DNA from: G963668605 sp963668605 | GTDB lineage: Bacteria > Acidobacteriota > Terriglobia > Bryobacterales > Bryobacteraceae | NCBI GenBank assembly: GCA_963668605.1 | Contig: OY764903.1 | Location: 930,001 to 994,000 of the forward strand | Length of the DNA stretch: 64,000 bases | Direction: 5' to 3' | Part shown: one piece after another, positions 56,923-64,000 of the stretch | Layout of the letters: each line of letters starts with the position of its first letter | Position numbering within the stretch: the stretch's first letter is position 1 | Position numbers and translations under genes: made by a program | Notes under the pieces: generated by a model | Database searches by the model: none | What the model saw: only the letters and a program-made list of their open reading frames with translations | Told to the model about the DNA's origin: nothing

Positions 56923-59058
56923 ATGCGACTTCAATGTTCGGAACTGATCCTCTTCTTTTTCGCGTTTTTATCGCCCTGTTTCGGCGAAGATCGCCTCTAC
57001 CCGTTCGCCATCGACCAGGACCGCTTGAGCGGCATCGCGGACTACAGCTACCTGAACCATCCGCTCTCGCCCGAGGATCGCCTTTTTGCAAAGAACGGCC
57101 ATTTTTACAGCGTCGGCAAAGATCTCAAACCTAACACTGCCGACGACCAGCGGGTTCGCCTCTTTGGAGTTAACTTGGCGTTCGGCGCCAACTTCCCGGA
57201 GACGCAGGACGCACGGCGCATCGCTAAGCGACTCCGCAGACTTGGCGTCAACCTCGTCCGGTTGCACCATATGGACAGCAGCCCGGACCGGGATCCCCAA
57301 AGGGCTCAGAGCACTCTGACAACAGATCCCTATCCTACCCTGAATCCCATTTCCATCGAACGGTTGCGGTGTTTTCTCGACGCACTAAAGGCGGAAGGCA
57401 TCTACGTCAATCTCAATTTGCACGTGGGCTACGAATTCCGCCCCTCCGTCGATAAGGTGCCGCCCGTCGAAGGCGCGGACCGCCTGCCCAAGCAGAGCAA
57501 ACCATTGCACGTTTTCTATCCGCGCATGGTTGCCCTGCAGGTGGAATACACGCATAAGCTGATCGACGCGCTCAAGCTAAAGGGCGATCCGGTGCTCGGG
57601 ATGATCGAGATCGACAATGAGGCGTCGCTGCTTTTCTCCTGGCAAGCCAACCAGTTCGACCGCCTGATTACGGGCGAATATAAGGTGGAACTCGAGCGCC
57701 AGAAGCAGGCGTACTTGCAAGGCCGGCCCGATAGCGCCGACGAGACCATCCTGTTCATCGTCGACCGCGACCGCGCATACCTCGACAAGATGCTTGCCGC
57801 GATTCGCGAAAAGACCGACGCATTCGTCCCCGTCGCCGGGACACAGGTGCAGTTTGGCGGGTTGCTCAACTACGATACGCACGCCGCTCTCGACTACCAG
57901 GACAACCACTTCTACATCGACCATTACACCTTTCCGCATGTGAGCTGGGACAAACGCGACTGGCGTTTCCACGACTCGTCGAGCAGCGGCATGGGCTTCA
58001 GTATCTATCTCAACCAGGCGGCGACGCGCCAGGCCGGGCGCCCCTTTACGGTCAGCGAGTTTAACCAGCCATTTCCTAATACACACGCCGCCGAACTCGA
58101 TCCCACGCTCGCGGCGTTCGGCGCGTTTCAGGACTGGGACTCGATCATCCACTTCGCCTATGAACATGGGCGCGAGTGGGAGAACAACGCACCCAACGGC
58201 TTCAACATTAATGGCGACTGGACGAAGTGGGTCAACATCGGACAATCCGCTTGGCTTTTCCGCAGCGGCGCCGTGCAGACTGCCAGGCAGACCGTAAACA
58301 TCCCCTTGCCCTTCGAGATGCGCATGCGGGCGACTCGCGAAAAGCAGAACGGCAACATGACCCGGTTTCTGAAATCCGCCGCGGAGTATGATGCCAATAC
58401 CGCCTTTGTGCACCGCGTTGCAGTGGACCCCAAAGCGAAAGGGCCGCTGCCGGATGCGGCTAAATCTGTCAGCGCTCCTTATAAGTCGGACACGGGCGAA
58501 CTCACTTTCGATCCGGAGCGCAAGATCTATCTGATCGCCGCCGTACAAGCGGCAGGCGTCTTCGGGTTCGCCGGCCCGAAGAAGGTGACGGCAGGCAGTA
58601 TCGACGTGGAACTCGCTCCCGCGACGCGCGGCTTCGCCGCTGTTCTGTTGACGTCGATGGACCGCAAGCCCATCGCTGCCTCCCAGAAGTTGCTGCTCAC
58701 CCTGCCCGGCTACACGATGCGCGAGCAGCCTGGCTCGAACCCGCCGCGCCCGCAAAAGCTCGTATCCTACGCCGGAAGCAAGGAGTGGGTGACGCTGGAG
58801 GCCGATCCGAAATTTCCGGACAAGCCCAGCGGCATGAGGTCTGGACCCAACGGGATCGTGTGGATGGAGCGAGTGGAATGCCTCGTCACGCTACGAACAT
58901 CAGCCAAAGGCCTGATCGTCTATCCGCTCGATGGTGCAGGCGTGCGTAAACGCGCTCTCGGCGAAGGCGATATCAAGAAGACCAATGGCGCTTTCGTCGT
59001 CCACCTTCAAGCCGACGGACAGGAGCTCGCACCTTGGTATGAGATAGCGACAAAGTGA
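56923..59058 (+). CDS. Exported clan GH-A-like glycoside hydrolase (cellulase/GH5-type fold), large
   Basis: A 711-residue exported protein (leader MRLQCSELILFFFAFLSPCF). The barrel region begins with RVRLFGVNLAFGANFP and LRRLGVNLVRLHHMDS, typical of clan GH-A hydrolases. GMIEIDNEASLLF (a Glu next to Asn, the acid/base pattern NE) and FTVSEFNQPFP (nucleophile Glu) fit the expected catalytic pair. The C-terminal 280 residues are beta-rich and of unknown role. Related open frames are common in Acidobacteria and Planctomycetes, without known substrate. It starts 76 bases after the insertion sequence. Its stop overlaps the start of a decayed paralogue (GTGA), so it once headed a two-gene tandem. 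Confidence 0.82.
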   Translation: MRLQCSELILFFFAFLSPCFGEDRLYPFAIDQDRLSGIADYSYLNHPLSPEDRLFAKNGHFYSVGKDLKPNTADDQRVRLFGVNLAFGANFPETQDARRIAKRLRRLGVNLVRLHHMDSSPDRDPQRAQSTLTTDPYPTLNPISIERLRCFLDALKAEGIYVNLNLHVGYEFRPSVDKVPPVEGADRLPKQSKPLHVFYPRMVALQVEYTHKLIDALKLKGDPVLGMIEIDNEASLLFSWQANQFDRLITGEYKVELERQKQAYLQGRPDSADETILFIVDRDRAYLDKMLAAIREKTDAFVPVAGTQVQFGGLLNYDTHAALDYQDNHFYIDHYTFPHVSWDKRDWRFHDSSSSGMGFSIYLNQAATRQAGRPFTVSEFNQPFPNTHAAELDPTLAAFGAFQDWDSIIHFAYEHGREWENNAPNGFNINGDWTKWVNIGQSAWLFRSGAVQTARQTVNIPLPFEMRMRATREKQNGNMTRFLKSAAEYDANTAFVHRVAVDPKAKGPLPDAAKSVSAPYKSDTGELTFDPERKIYLIAAVQAAGVFGFAGPKKVTAGSIDVELAPATRGFAAVLLTSMDRKPIAASQKLLLTLPGYTMREQPGSNPPRPQKLVSYAGSKEWVTLEADPKFPDKPSGMRSGPNGIVWMERVECLVTLRTSAKGLIVYPLDGAGVRKRALGEGDIKKTNGAFVVHLQADGQELAPWYEIATK

Positions 59059-59241
59059 AGCTCTGCGGCATTCTATTGATTGCCGGCGCGCTCAGCGCAC
59101 AGACGTGATTCTACAGGTTTAACATCGACCAGGACGCGCTCATGGGCGCGCCGGATCATAGCTGGCTGAATCATCCGCTGACTGCCGAAGACCGGCTCTT
59201 TTCACGCGACGGCAGTTTCTTCCTGGTGGGCGGCGGTCTCA
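59055..59241 (+). pseudogene. Ghost of a tandem paralogue of the upstream glycoside hydrolase
   Basis: A GTG overlapping the previous stop begins a leader (KLCGILLIAGALSAQT), then a TGA (59106-59108), then FYRFNIDQDALMGAPDHSWL and NHPLTAEDRLFSRDGSFFLV. The upstream enzyme has LYPFAIDQDRLSGIADYSYL and NHPLSPEDRLFAKNGHFYSV at the same place, so this is the N-terminus of a duplicate. Homology ends at about 59241. The following 160 bases (59242-59402) show nothing I can identify. Confidence 0.72.
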
Positions 59242-59402
59242 CTGTGGGTCTCCACAGGGGTCCTGGACATTTCGAGAAATCACATAAGAAATACCCTGGG
59301 CTGCCAATAGGGCCGGAAGGCAAGGCAGGGCAGAACGAGGACAAGTGCAGTTAAGGTAAACCTCGTTGGAGATGCCGGCCGTAATTCAGCTATCGCCTGT
59401 AC

Positions 59403-59704
59403 CTATCGAACACGTTGCCGCCACTTCCTGCGCGGGATCTCCTTGGTGATATTCGGCCGACCGCCGCGGTGCCAGCCGACGACGGTCTCGGATTTCACGA
59501 TGACGAGGACGTCGGTCCAGCGGGACCAAAAGCGGCGAAGGGCCGTCCCGAAGAGCCGATCCACTGCGTTCAATATGACCGTGGCCGTTTGCGTTTGAGG
59601 ACCGCGAACTGCTGTCGGAGGGCGAGGATTTCGAGGGCCGTGTCGCTGCGATCCCGGAAGAAGACACGTATGGCGGCGCGGAGAGAGAAGATGAATTGGA
59701 GCAT
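59403..59704 (-). pseudogene. Transposase N-terminal fragment
   Basis: On the minus strand MLQFIFSLRAAIRVFFRDRS, DTALEILALRQQFAVLKRKR, PRSY is followed by a frameshift to VDRLFGTALRRFWSRWTDVL, VIVKSETVVGWHRGGRPNIT and KEIPRRKWRQRVR with a stop. This is the well-known N-terminal part of an integrase-core transposase (LALRQQLAVLKR..VVxWHRxG). The catalytic core is absent. A terminal-repeat-like sequence is found about 200 bases upstream of its start, at 59906-59923. Confidence 0.75.
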
Positions 59705-59905
59705 GAACTCACCGTTGTAACCTGGCCTCGCCAAGGCACCGGCTCCCGACTGCAAGCTGGTGATCCCAGGACATCACGGAGTTTCGGCTACACACAACCG
59801 GTATGGACGATCAGGATTGCACGTTACAGAACGTTACTGGAACGCGGCTTTGGCTCGGACGGAGCTTTTGCGCACCGCAGGTCTCGCACAGCACGGGTGC
59901 GACGC

Positions 59906-59923
59906 ATATTTTGGCCATACGGG
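59906..59923. repeat. Solitary insertion-sequence end
   Basis: ATATTTTGGCCATACGGG is, in reverse complement, CCCGTATGGCCAAAATAT. It matches the left repeat at 55591 (CCGTATGGCCAAATTAT) at 16 of 17 positions. It lies 42 bases from the point where the truncated TonB receptor ends, so it probably marks the insertion that broke that gene. The stretch 59705-59964 has no coding sequence I can support. Confidence 0.55.
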
Positions 59924-59964
59924 CTTTCGTACCGGGCCGACGCCACGCTCATCTCGACATTGAA

Positions 59965-60600
59965 TTACTGGACGGTGTTCAATCCGGGCGGGCGATTGGT
60001 GATCATCCCGGTATTGTCGTTATTGAGCGAGGCGCCGTCCTGCTGGAATTGGACTATGCCGGCGCGGAGGCCAAAGGGCGTTGGGCGGTTGGCGCCGCCG
60101 CTCCCGTCTTCCAGGCCCGGTACGGTCAGCACAAGCAGGCTCTGCACCTGGCGGCCGTCCAGCGGCAGTTGCTCGATGCGCTCCCGCTCGACGATGCTGC
60201 TGAGGGTCGGGCTGGAGTCGGTGATTAACTGTGTGATGTCACCGGCGACGGTGATCTCGCTCGAGGCGCCCGCCACCTTCAGCAAGGGGTCAAATCCGGA
60301 CTCCTGCCCGGACAATAATTCCATCTGGCCCTGCCACTTCTCCATGTCCGGCGCTTCGATGTTGACCCTGTATTTTCCAGGTTGAAGCGTCGGAAAAACG
60401 TAGAGGCCGGACCCATTGGATTCAGCCCGCTGAATATTGCCCGTCGCGATAAGCTCGGCGACGATGCTGGCGCCTGGGATTACGGCCCCGCTGGCATCCT
60501 TAACTGTGCCCTGTAGACGAGCCGCGCTGTACTGCGCAGCTATCGGCGCGGCCATTAAGAGAACCACGCAAAACAAGACGAAACAAATACGCCCGAACAT
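59965..60600 (-). pseudogene. TonB-dependent receptor, truncated after the plug region
   Basis: 211 residues remain: leader MFGRICFVLFCVVLLMAAPI, regulatory-like domain (ARLQGTVKDASGAVIPGASI), and plug (ERIEQLPLDGRQVQSLLVLT; FGLRAGIVQFQQDGASLNND). It breaks off at PPGLNTVQ, where intact receptors continue EF(K/R)VE and about 1000 residues of barrel. The break is next to an insertion-sequence end at 59906-59923. The gene lies 110 bases downstream of a sulfatase on the same strand, reproducing the receptor/sulfatase pairing seen elsewhere in the window. Confidence 0.85.
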
Positions 60601-60710
60601 AATTGCTTCCTTCCTATAGGTGGCCTGAATAGGTGCGAACCCTTCTTATCAGGCAACTGCCCTGGGCGCCACCTCGCTATCTACGGGGCGGGTCTGTACT
60701 TTCCCCGCAT

Positions 60711-62162
60711 TCAAGGGTTCTTGCTTTTTGCGCCGCCTGCCTGCGGCGACGGCATCTGCGCCGCGACGGACGTGCGCCAGTTTATGAGACGCTGATGAAG
60801 CTCGCGGGCCCGCTCTGGCATCTGCGCCGCGAGGTCGCGCTGCTCGCTGGGGTCATTCGCCAGGTTATATAACTCTATCCGCCCGTCCTCCAGGTACTCA
60901 AGCAATTTCCAGTCGCGCGCACGCACCGCACTCACTGGGGAAGTGGTGTCGTAGTAATGCGGATAGTGGAAGAATAGTTCGTTGCGTGAGAGCTTCGACT
61001 GTGGCTTCTTCAATAGCGGTACCAAGCTGACGCCATCCTGCGGTTCCGCGGGGGCGCCGGCGATCTCCGCCAGCGTAGCCAGATAATCGGTGGAGATCAC
61101 GGGTTCGACGCAGGTAGTTCCGGCAGACGCGCCACTCCAGCGAACTAGCAAAGGCACACGGATCCCGCCCTCATAAAGCGAACCTTTCCCCGAACGCAGC
61201 GGATCGTTGGTGGTCACCGGCTGCCCGTCGAACTTGCCGAGGAATCCTCCGTTATCCGATGTAAAGATCACGACCGTGTCGCGCGCGAGTCCGAGTTGGT
61301 CCACTTTTGCCAGCACGCGTCCGACGTTCTCATCCAGATTATGGACCATCGCCGCGTAGGCCGCGTTTCGGCGCTTGTGCTCGGGCCGCAGCTTCTTTTG
61401 ATAATGTTCGACCAGGTCCGGCTTGCCTTCTATGGGAGTGTGTACGGAATAATAGCAGAGGTTCACATAGAACGGCCGCCCGGCGGCGCCGTCGATAATC
61501 CGCAGGGCCTCGTCCGTAAGCCTGTCGGCCAGGTACTCTCCGGGTTTGCCCCCTTCCATGTGCGGCACGTAACGTGGTTCGCCACCGAAGTATTTAGTCC
61601 CACTGTACGGATAGAAGTGCGATTGGGAAGCGCCCCAGAGCGTGCCCCCGATGTTGGCGTCGAAACCCTGAGTTTCAGGATAGAATTCCGCTGTCCCAAG
61701 ATGCCATTTGCCAATGTGCGCATTCAGGTAGCCGCGAGGCCGCAAGACCTCCGCGATCGTCACCTCTTTGTGAGGAAGGTCGCCGAGCGTGATTGGAGGC
61801 ACGACGCGTTTGTTGTGCGGCGGGGTGGCCGCCCTCTCGCGCGTGATAGTCATGTGCAGTCGCGCGGGGTACTTCCCGGTCATGATCGACGCGCGAGTGG
61901 GCGTGCAGAGCGGAGCTGCGGCGTAGGCGTTCGTAAAACGCACGCTTTGAGAAGCCAGTTTCACCAGGTTAGGGGTCTCATGGAGCGCCTCGTCAGCGTT
62001 GATGTCCGTGTCTGCCCAGCCTAGATCGTCTGCGAGTATGAAGATGATGTTATGCGGGCGCTGCGTGGGTTGAGCGGCTGCTACTGAACGTAGCAGGCCA
62101 AATCCCGTCGCTGCTCCCGCGCCGAGCAGGCCAACAAAGTTTCTTCTGGTATGTGCACTCAC
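60711..62162 (-). CDS. Formylglycine-type sulfatase, exported
   Basis: A 483-residue sulfatase with a leader containing HTRRNFVGLLGAGAATGFGL (twin-arginine type). The opening RPHNIIFILADDLGWADTDI supplies metal-binding aspartates, and LCTPTRASIMTGKYPARLHM carries the modified cysteine C86. LNAHIGKWHLG and IFTSDNGGFLGK are further active-site parts. It belongs to the N-acetylgalactosamine/choline-type subgroup by look, but the substrate is open. The upstream 257 bases separate it from the DeoR-family regulator on the same strand and contain an octamer shared with the regulator's own upstream region. The truncated TonB receptor lies downstream. Confidence 0.93.
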   Translation of the reverse strand: MSAHTRRNFVGLLGAGAATGFGLLRSVAAAQPTQRPHNIIFILADDLGWADTDINADEALHETPNLVKLASQSVRFTNAYAAAPLCTPTRASIMTGKYPARLHMTITRERAATPPHNKRVVPPITLGDLPHKEVTIAEVLRPRGYLNAHIGKWHLGTAEFYPETQGFDANIGGTLWGASQSHFYPYSGTKYFGGEPRYVPHMEGGKPGEYLADRLTDEALRIIDGAAGRPFYVNLCYYSVHTPIEGKPDLVEHYQKKLRPEHKRRNAAYAAMVHNLDENVGRVLAKVDQLGLARDTVVIFTSDNGGFLGKFDGQPVTTNDPLRSGKGSLYEGGIRVPLLVRWSGASAGTTCVEPVISTDYLATLAEIAGAPAEPQDGVSLVPLLKKPQSKLSRNELFFHYPHYYDTTSPVSAVRARDWKLLEYLEDGRIELYNLANDPSEQRDLAAQMPERARELHQRLINWRTSVAAQMPSPQAGGAKSKNP

Positions 62163-62299
62163 TTGAGATCCTCACAAACAAAGGTCTGCTCGAAAACATT
62201 AAGCGCCGCGGGCCCGGTCGAGGGCCGCTGCAACCGCCACGGGGGTAGATCACATAATGGCCGGTTCTGGAAGAAGCGACTATCGATTTCGATCGTACG

Positions 62300-62307
62300 T
62301 GAGCGAT
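62300..62307. promoter_or_regulatory. Candidate DeoR half-operator upstream of the sulfatase gene
   Basis: The octamer TGAGCGAT at 62300-62307 is found again in the palindrome upstream of the regulator gene (63281-63288). It lies about 140 bases upstream of the sulfatase start, next to an AT-rich patch (GATTAAGTAAACTTTAATT) that could be a promoter. The match is short and could be chance. Confidence 0.25.
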
Positions 62308-62419
62308 TAAGTAAACTTTAATTGCCCTGGGGTGCGCTGTCAAGCAAAAACTTTGAAGAGCATCGCTACTCGCGGATCGCCCTGGCGGGCAGCATGGATC
62401 GATGACCGGGAGCATGGTC

Positions 62420-63223
62420 TCAACTGCGGCGTCCGCCGCGCCGGCCCTTTTCCTGGCCGGCTTCGTCGGCAAGCAGCACTTTTACGCGGAGTTTCTCCAG
62501 CGCATGGACGAACTCGACTGGGGCGCCTGCATCGGTGATCACGCAGTGCACCTTGTCGAGGCCGCAGACCTGAGTGAAAGCGACGCGGCCGAATTTGCTG
62601 TGATCGGTGACCAGGATTGTTTCCCGGGCGCTTTCCACCATCGCTCGTTTTGCCTGCGCCTCAATGAGGTTAGAACTCGTCACGCCGCGCGTCAGGTCCA
62701 GTCCATTTGCCGCCAGAAACAACTTATCCACGTGTAGTCCAGTCAGTGTTGTGTCCGCAATTGGGCCGACAAGCGCGAGTGTATTGCGGCGCAAAGTTCC
62801 ACCTGTTAGCGTTACTTCCACTTCGCTGGACGACAACTCCCATGCGATATTGACAGCATTAGTTACAAGACTAATGTTGCGGCTATTTCTCAACTGCCTG
62901 GCGATCTGGAGAGTCGTGGAACCGGCGTCCAGCATGACCGTTTCGCCATCCTTGATGAGACTCGCGGCCACACGCGCTATCGCAGCCTTCTCTTCTTTGA
63001 AGCGATCCTCTTTCTCTGCCAGGGAGAATTCGAAGCCCGCGAGTTGCTGAATAGCAGCACCACCGTGTGTGCGTTTCAGCAGTCCGGCATCTTCCATTGC
63101 CTGAAGGTCCCGCCGAATGCTGGCCTGCGAGGCCCTAAGGTCGCGGGTGAGGTCGGCAACCCTTACGAATTGATCAATCCGTAAGATTTCAAGTATTTTT
63201 TGTTGGCGCTGTTCAGAAAACAT
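62420..63223 (-). CDS. DeoR-family transcriptional regulator
   Basis: A 267-residue regulator. Residues 1-57 form the DeoR-type winged helix (QRQQKILEILRIDQFVRVAD, ASQASIRRDLQAMEDAGLLK), including the SIRRDL recognition-helix signature and the TxGGAA hinge (RTHGGAAI). Residues 75-235 are the sugar-phosphate-sensing DeoRC domain with DAGSTTLQIARQL, VTNAVNIAWEL, LTGGTLRRNTLALVGP and VTDHSKFG. Members usually repress sugar-catabolic operons and are released by a phosphorylated sugar. The sulfatase gene follows 257 bases downstream on the same strand and the receptor fragment after it, so these may be targets. A 17-base palindrome upstream of its start may be its own operator. Confidence 0.9.
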   Translation of the reverse strand: MFSEQRQQKILEILRIDQFVRVADLTRDLRASQASIRRDLQAMEDAGLLKRTHGGAAIQQLAGFEFSLAEKEDRFKEEKAAIARVAASLIKDGETVMLDAGSTTLQIARQLRNSRNISLVTNAVNIAWELSSSEVEVTLTGGTLRRNTLALVGPIADTTLTGLHVDKLFLAANGLDLTRGVTSSNLIEAQAKRAMVESARETILVTDHSKFGRVAFTQVCGLDKVHCVITDAGAPVEFVHALEKLRVKVLLADEAGQEKGRRGGRRS

Positions 63224-63279
63224 AGGCGACGATGGGTGATGAACGGTTCCGGGCGATGTTTTTTTGTTTTTGCAAGCTC

Positions 63280-63296
63280 TTGAGCGATATGCTCAA
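63280..63296. promoter_or_regulatory. Palindrome upstream of the DeoR-family gene (candidate operator)
   Basis: TTGAGCGATATGCTCAA consists of perfect 6-base arms (TTGAGC/GCTCAA) around GATAT. It lies 57-73 bases before the regulator's start codon, a usual position for autoregulation. It is part of a 374-base stretch (63224-63597) without genes. The rest of that stretch shows only a T-rich run (TGTTTTTTTGTTTTTGC, 63258-63272) and nothing else recognisable. Confidence 0.45.
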
Positions 63297-63597
63297 TTTA
63301 GCGCTCGCACGAATACGATGTCAAGGAAAAGGAGTTCTTGGATCCCGCGTAAGCTGAACTGAAACGTTCTTCTTAGCCTCGCGGTTTGCCCCAGATCGGG
63401 CATTCAATGTGGAGGTCTGGCACGGATGGCTCGGCGCAGTATAATTACCCAGGTTATTCCGTCCCCGGGATGAAGTTGCGGAATGCCTAAGGCCACACGG
63501 AAGGCATAAACTCATCATGGTCGATCACAGATGAACGTAAACAGTTAACATCAGTCGCAGAAGCAGCCAGGACTTGCGGTTTCCTGGATGAGCAGCG

Positions 63598-63888
63598 GTG
63601 GTCGCCGCGGGAGGCAAAGAATTTTCATCGGCAGAGGGCTGGCGCGAGCGTGTGCTCTTCCCCGGCAACGTCATTCCCGAAAGCCGCATCAGCCCCATCG
63701 GCAAAAAGATACACGCCTATTACTCCACGCCGAAATACCCGGGCATGGTGAACAACTACGCCGTGGGCACTGGCGGCAAATACCGCTATGACCAGCCGAT
63801 GGTGAAGAGCGAATACCGCAACAGCAGCGGGATTCCCGGCGCCGCCTCGGCATCTCCGCGCGCGCCGGCCGTTTCCAAAGAATCGTGA
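63598..63888 (+). pseudogene. Internal fragment of a TonB-dependent receptor
   Basis: An open frame of about 96 codons contains FPGNVIPESRISPIGKKIHA, YYSTPKYPGMVNNYAVGTGG and KYRYDQPMVKSEYRNSSG. This is the barrel region shortly after the plug in Acidobacterial TonB receptors (compare PGNVIPKERLHPVGLAIASL in the receptor at 11338). Neither the N-terminal domain nor the rest of the barrel is present. The frame ends in unrelated sequence and a stop. The GTG at its beginning is fortuitous. Confidence 0.75.
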
Positions 63889-63901
63889 GTGCGCTGGTTT
63901 G

Positions 63902-64000
63902 TTACGCGAACTTCCATCCTTTACGGAACTTCGGCCGCAGATAACGGTTCGCCTCGGTGTTGTTGGTAATGCGCATCTTCTGGGCGTCCCACAGCAGCTT
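63902..64000 (-). CDS. C-terminal end of a Gfo/Idh/MocA-type oxidoreductase (cut by window edge)
   Basis: The last 32 codons of a minus-strand gene encode KLLWDAQKMRITNNTEANRY and LRPKFRKGWKFA followed by TAA. This ending (WDAKxMxxTNxPEAN..L...YRKGW) is characteristic of NAD(P)-dependent Gfo/Idh/MocA-family dehydrogenases that are frequent in Planctomycetes and Acidobacteria. Such enzymes oxidise or reduce sugars and inositols and are often exported by the TAT system. The remainder of the gene lies beyond the window. Confidence 0.65.
   Translation of the reverse strand, partial: KLLWDAQKMRITNNTEANRYLRPKFRKGWKFA

Noticed and set aside
59696..60385. Plus-strand open frames across the truncated TonB receptor
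   Set aside because: They are antisense to clear receptor sequence and have no recognisable domain.
1..64000. CRISPR arrays, tRNA or rRNA genes, prophage or conjugation genes
   Set aside because: I looked for regularly spaced repeats, clover-leaf-like segments and typical phage or transfer proteins and saw none; a tRNA could be missed by eye, so a dedicated scan would be decisive.

Overview
The window looks like chromosomal DNA from an Acidobacteriota bacterium of the Solibacter/Bryobacterales type. This is inferred from the gene families; no rRNA or tRNA gene was seen. The signs are high GC, TonB-dependent receptors that begin with a carboxypeptidase-regulatory-like domain, several sulfatases with twin-arginine-type leaders, many WPQWRGPN-type quinoprotein-like beta-propellers, and short or overlapping intergenic spaces.

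Layout. 1-4533 is a sugar/sugar-acid catabolic block: aldehyde dehydrogenase end, GH127 glycosidase, a shrunken enolase-superfamily protein and a full-length enolase-superfamily dehydratase. 4546-8640 holds a sulfatase ghost, a serine hydrolase, a DinB protein and a truncated gene cut by a defective insertion sequence. 8706-27155 is dominated by eight paralogous exported beta-propellers. Between them lie a TonB-dependent receptor and a glycosyltransferase/ABC ATPase/FtsX-permease operon. 27165-34414 is a very compact operon: an NHL propeller, a TAT-leader Fe-S protein, a NapH/NosR-like membrane Fe-S protein, a membrane-anchored NuoE, a HydB-like NuoF, and a [2Fe-2S]-GltD fusion. Together they look like a membrane-bound NAD(P)H/Fe-S electron-transfer complex without a recognisable hydrogenase or quinone subunit. 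I consider this the most interesting system in the window.

34418-37962 is a decayed zone with transposase pieces, a TonB-receptor stub, two tandem NIF3-like genes, a broken lyase-like gene and a cytochrome remnant. 37978-44305 has an exported TIM-barrel-like protein of unknown function, a large TonB receptor and a sulfatase. 44626-51770 is an operon of a paralogous TIM-barrel-like protein, a gluconate-dehydrogenase-type small subunit, a GMC flavoprotein, a nine-CXXCH cytochrome c, a DUF2911 protein and a GH3 glycosidase. This resembles periplasmic sugar oxidation coupled to a multihaem cytochrome. 52059-55482 has two more sulfatases with the tail of a lost TonB receptor between them. 55591-56846 is a complete-ended but defective insertion sequence. 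56923-64000 carries a clan-A-like glycosidase and the ghost of its paralogue, transposase and TonB-receptor fragments, another sulfatase, a DeoR-family regulator and the end of a Gfo/Idh/MocA-type dehydrogenase.

How it fits together. Most of the region serves uptake and breakdown of complex, probably sulfated, polysaccharides (TonB receptors, sulfatases, GH127, GH3, clan-A hydrolase, sugar-acid dehydratase), with exported redox proteins that could oxidise sugars and pass electrons to cytochromes or to the membrane Fe-S complex. Gene decay is widespread: at least five TonB-receptor genes have been reduced to pieces or shifted next to insertion-sequence remnants. At least four transposase relics, two of them near-identical chimeras, sit at these breakpoints.
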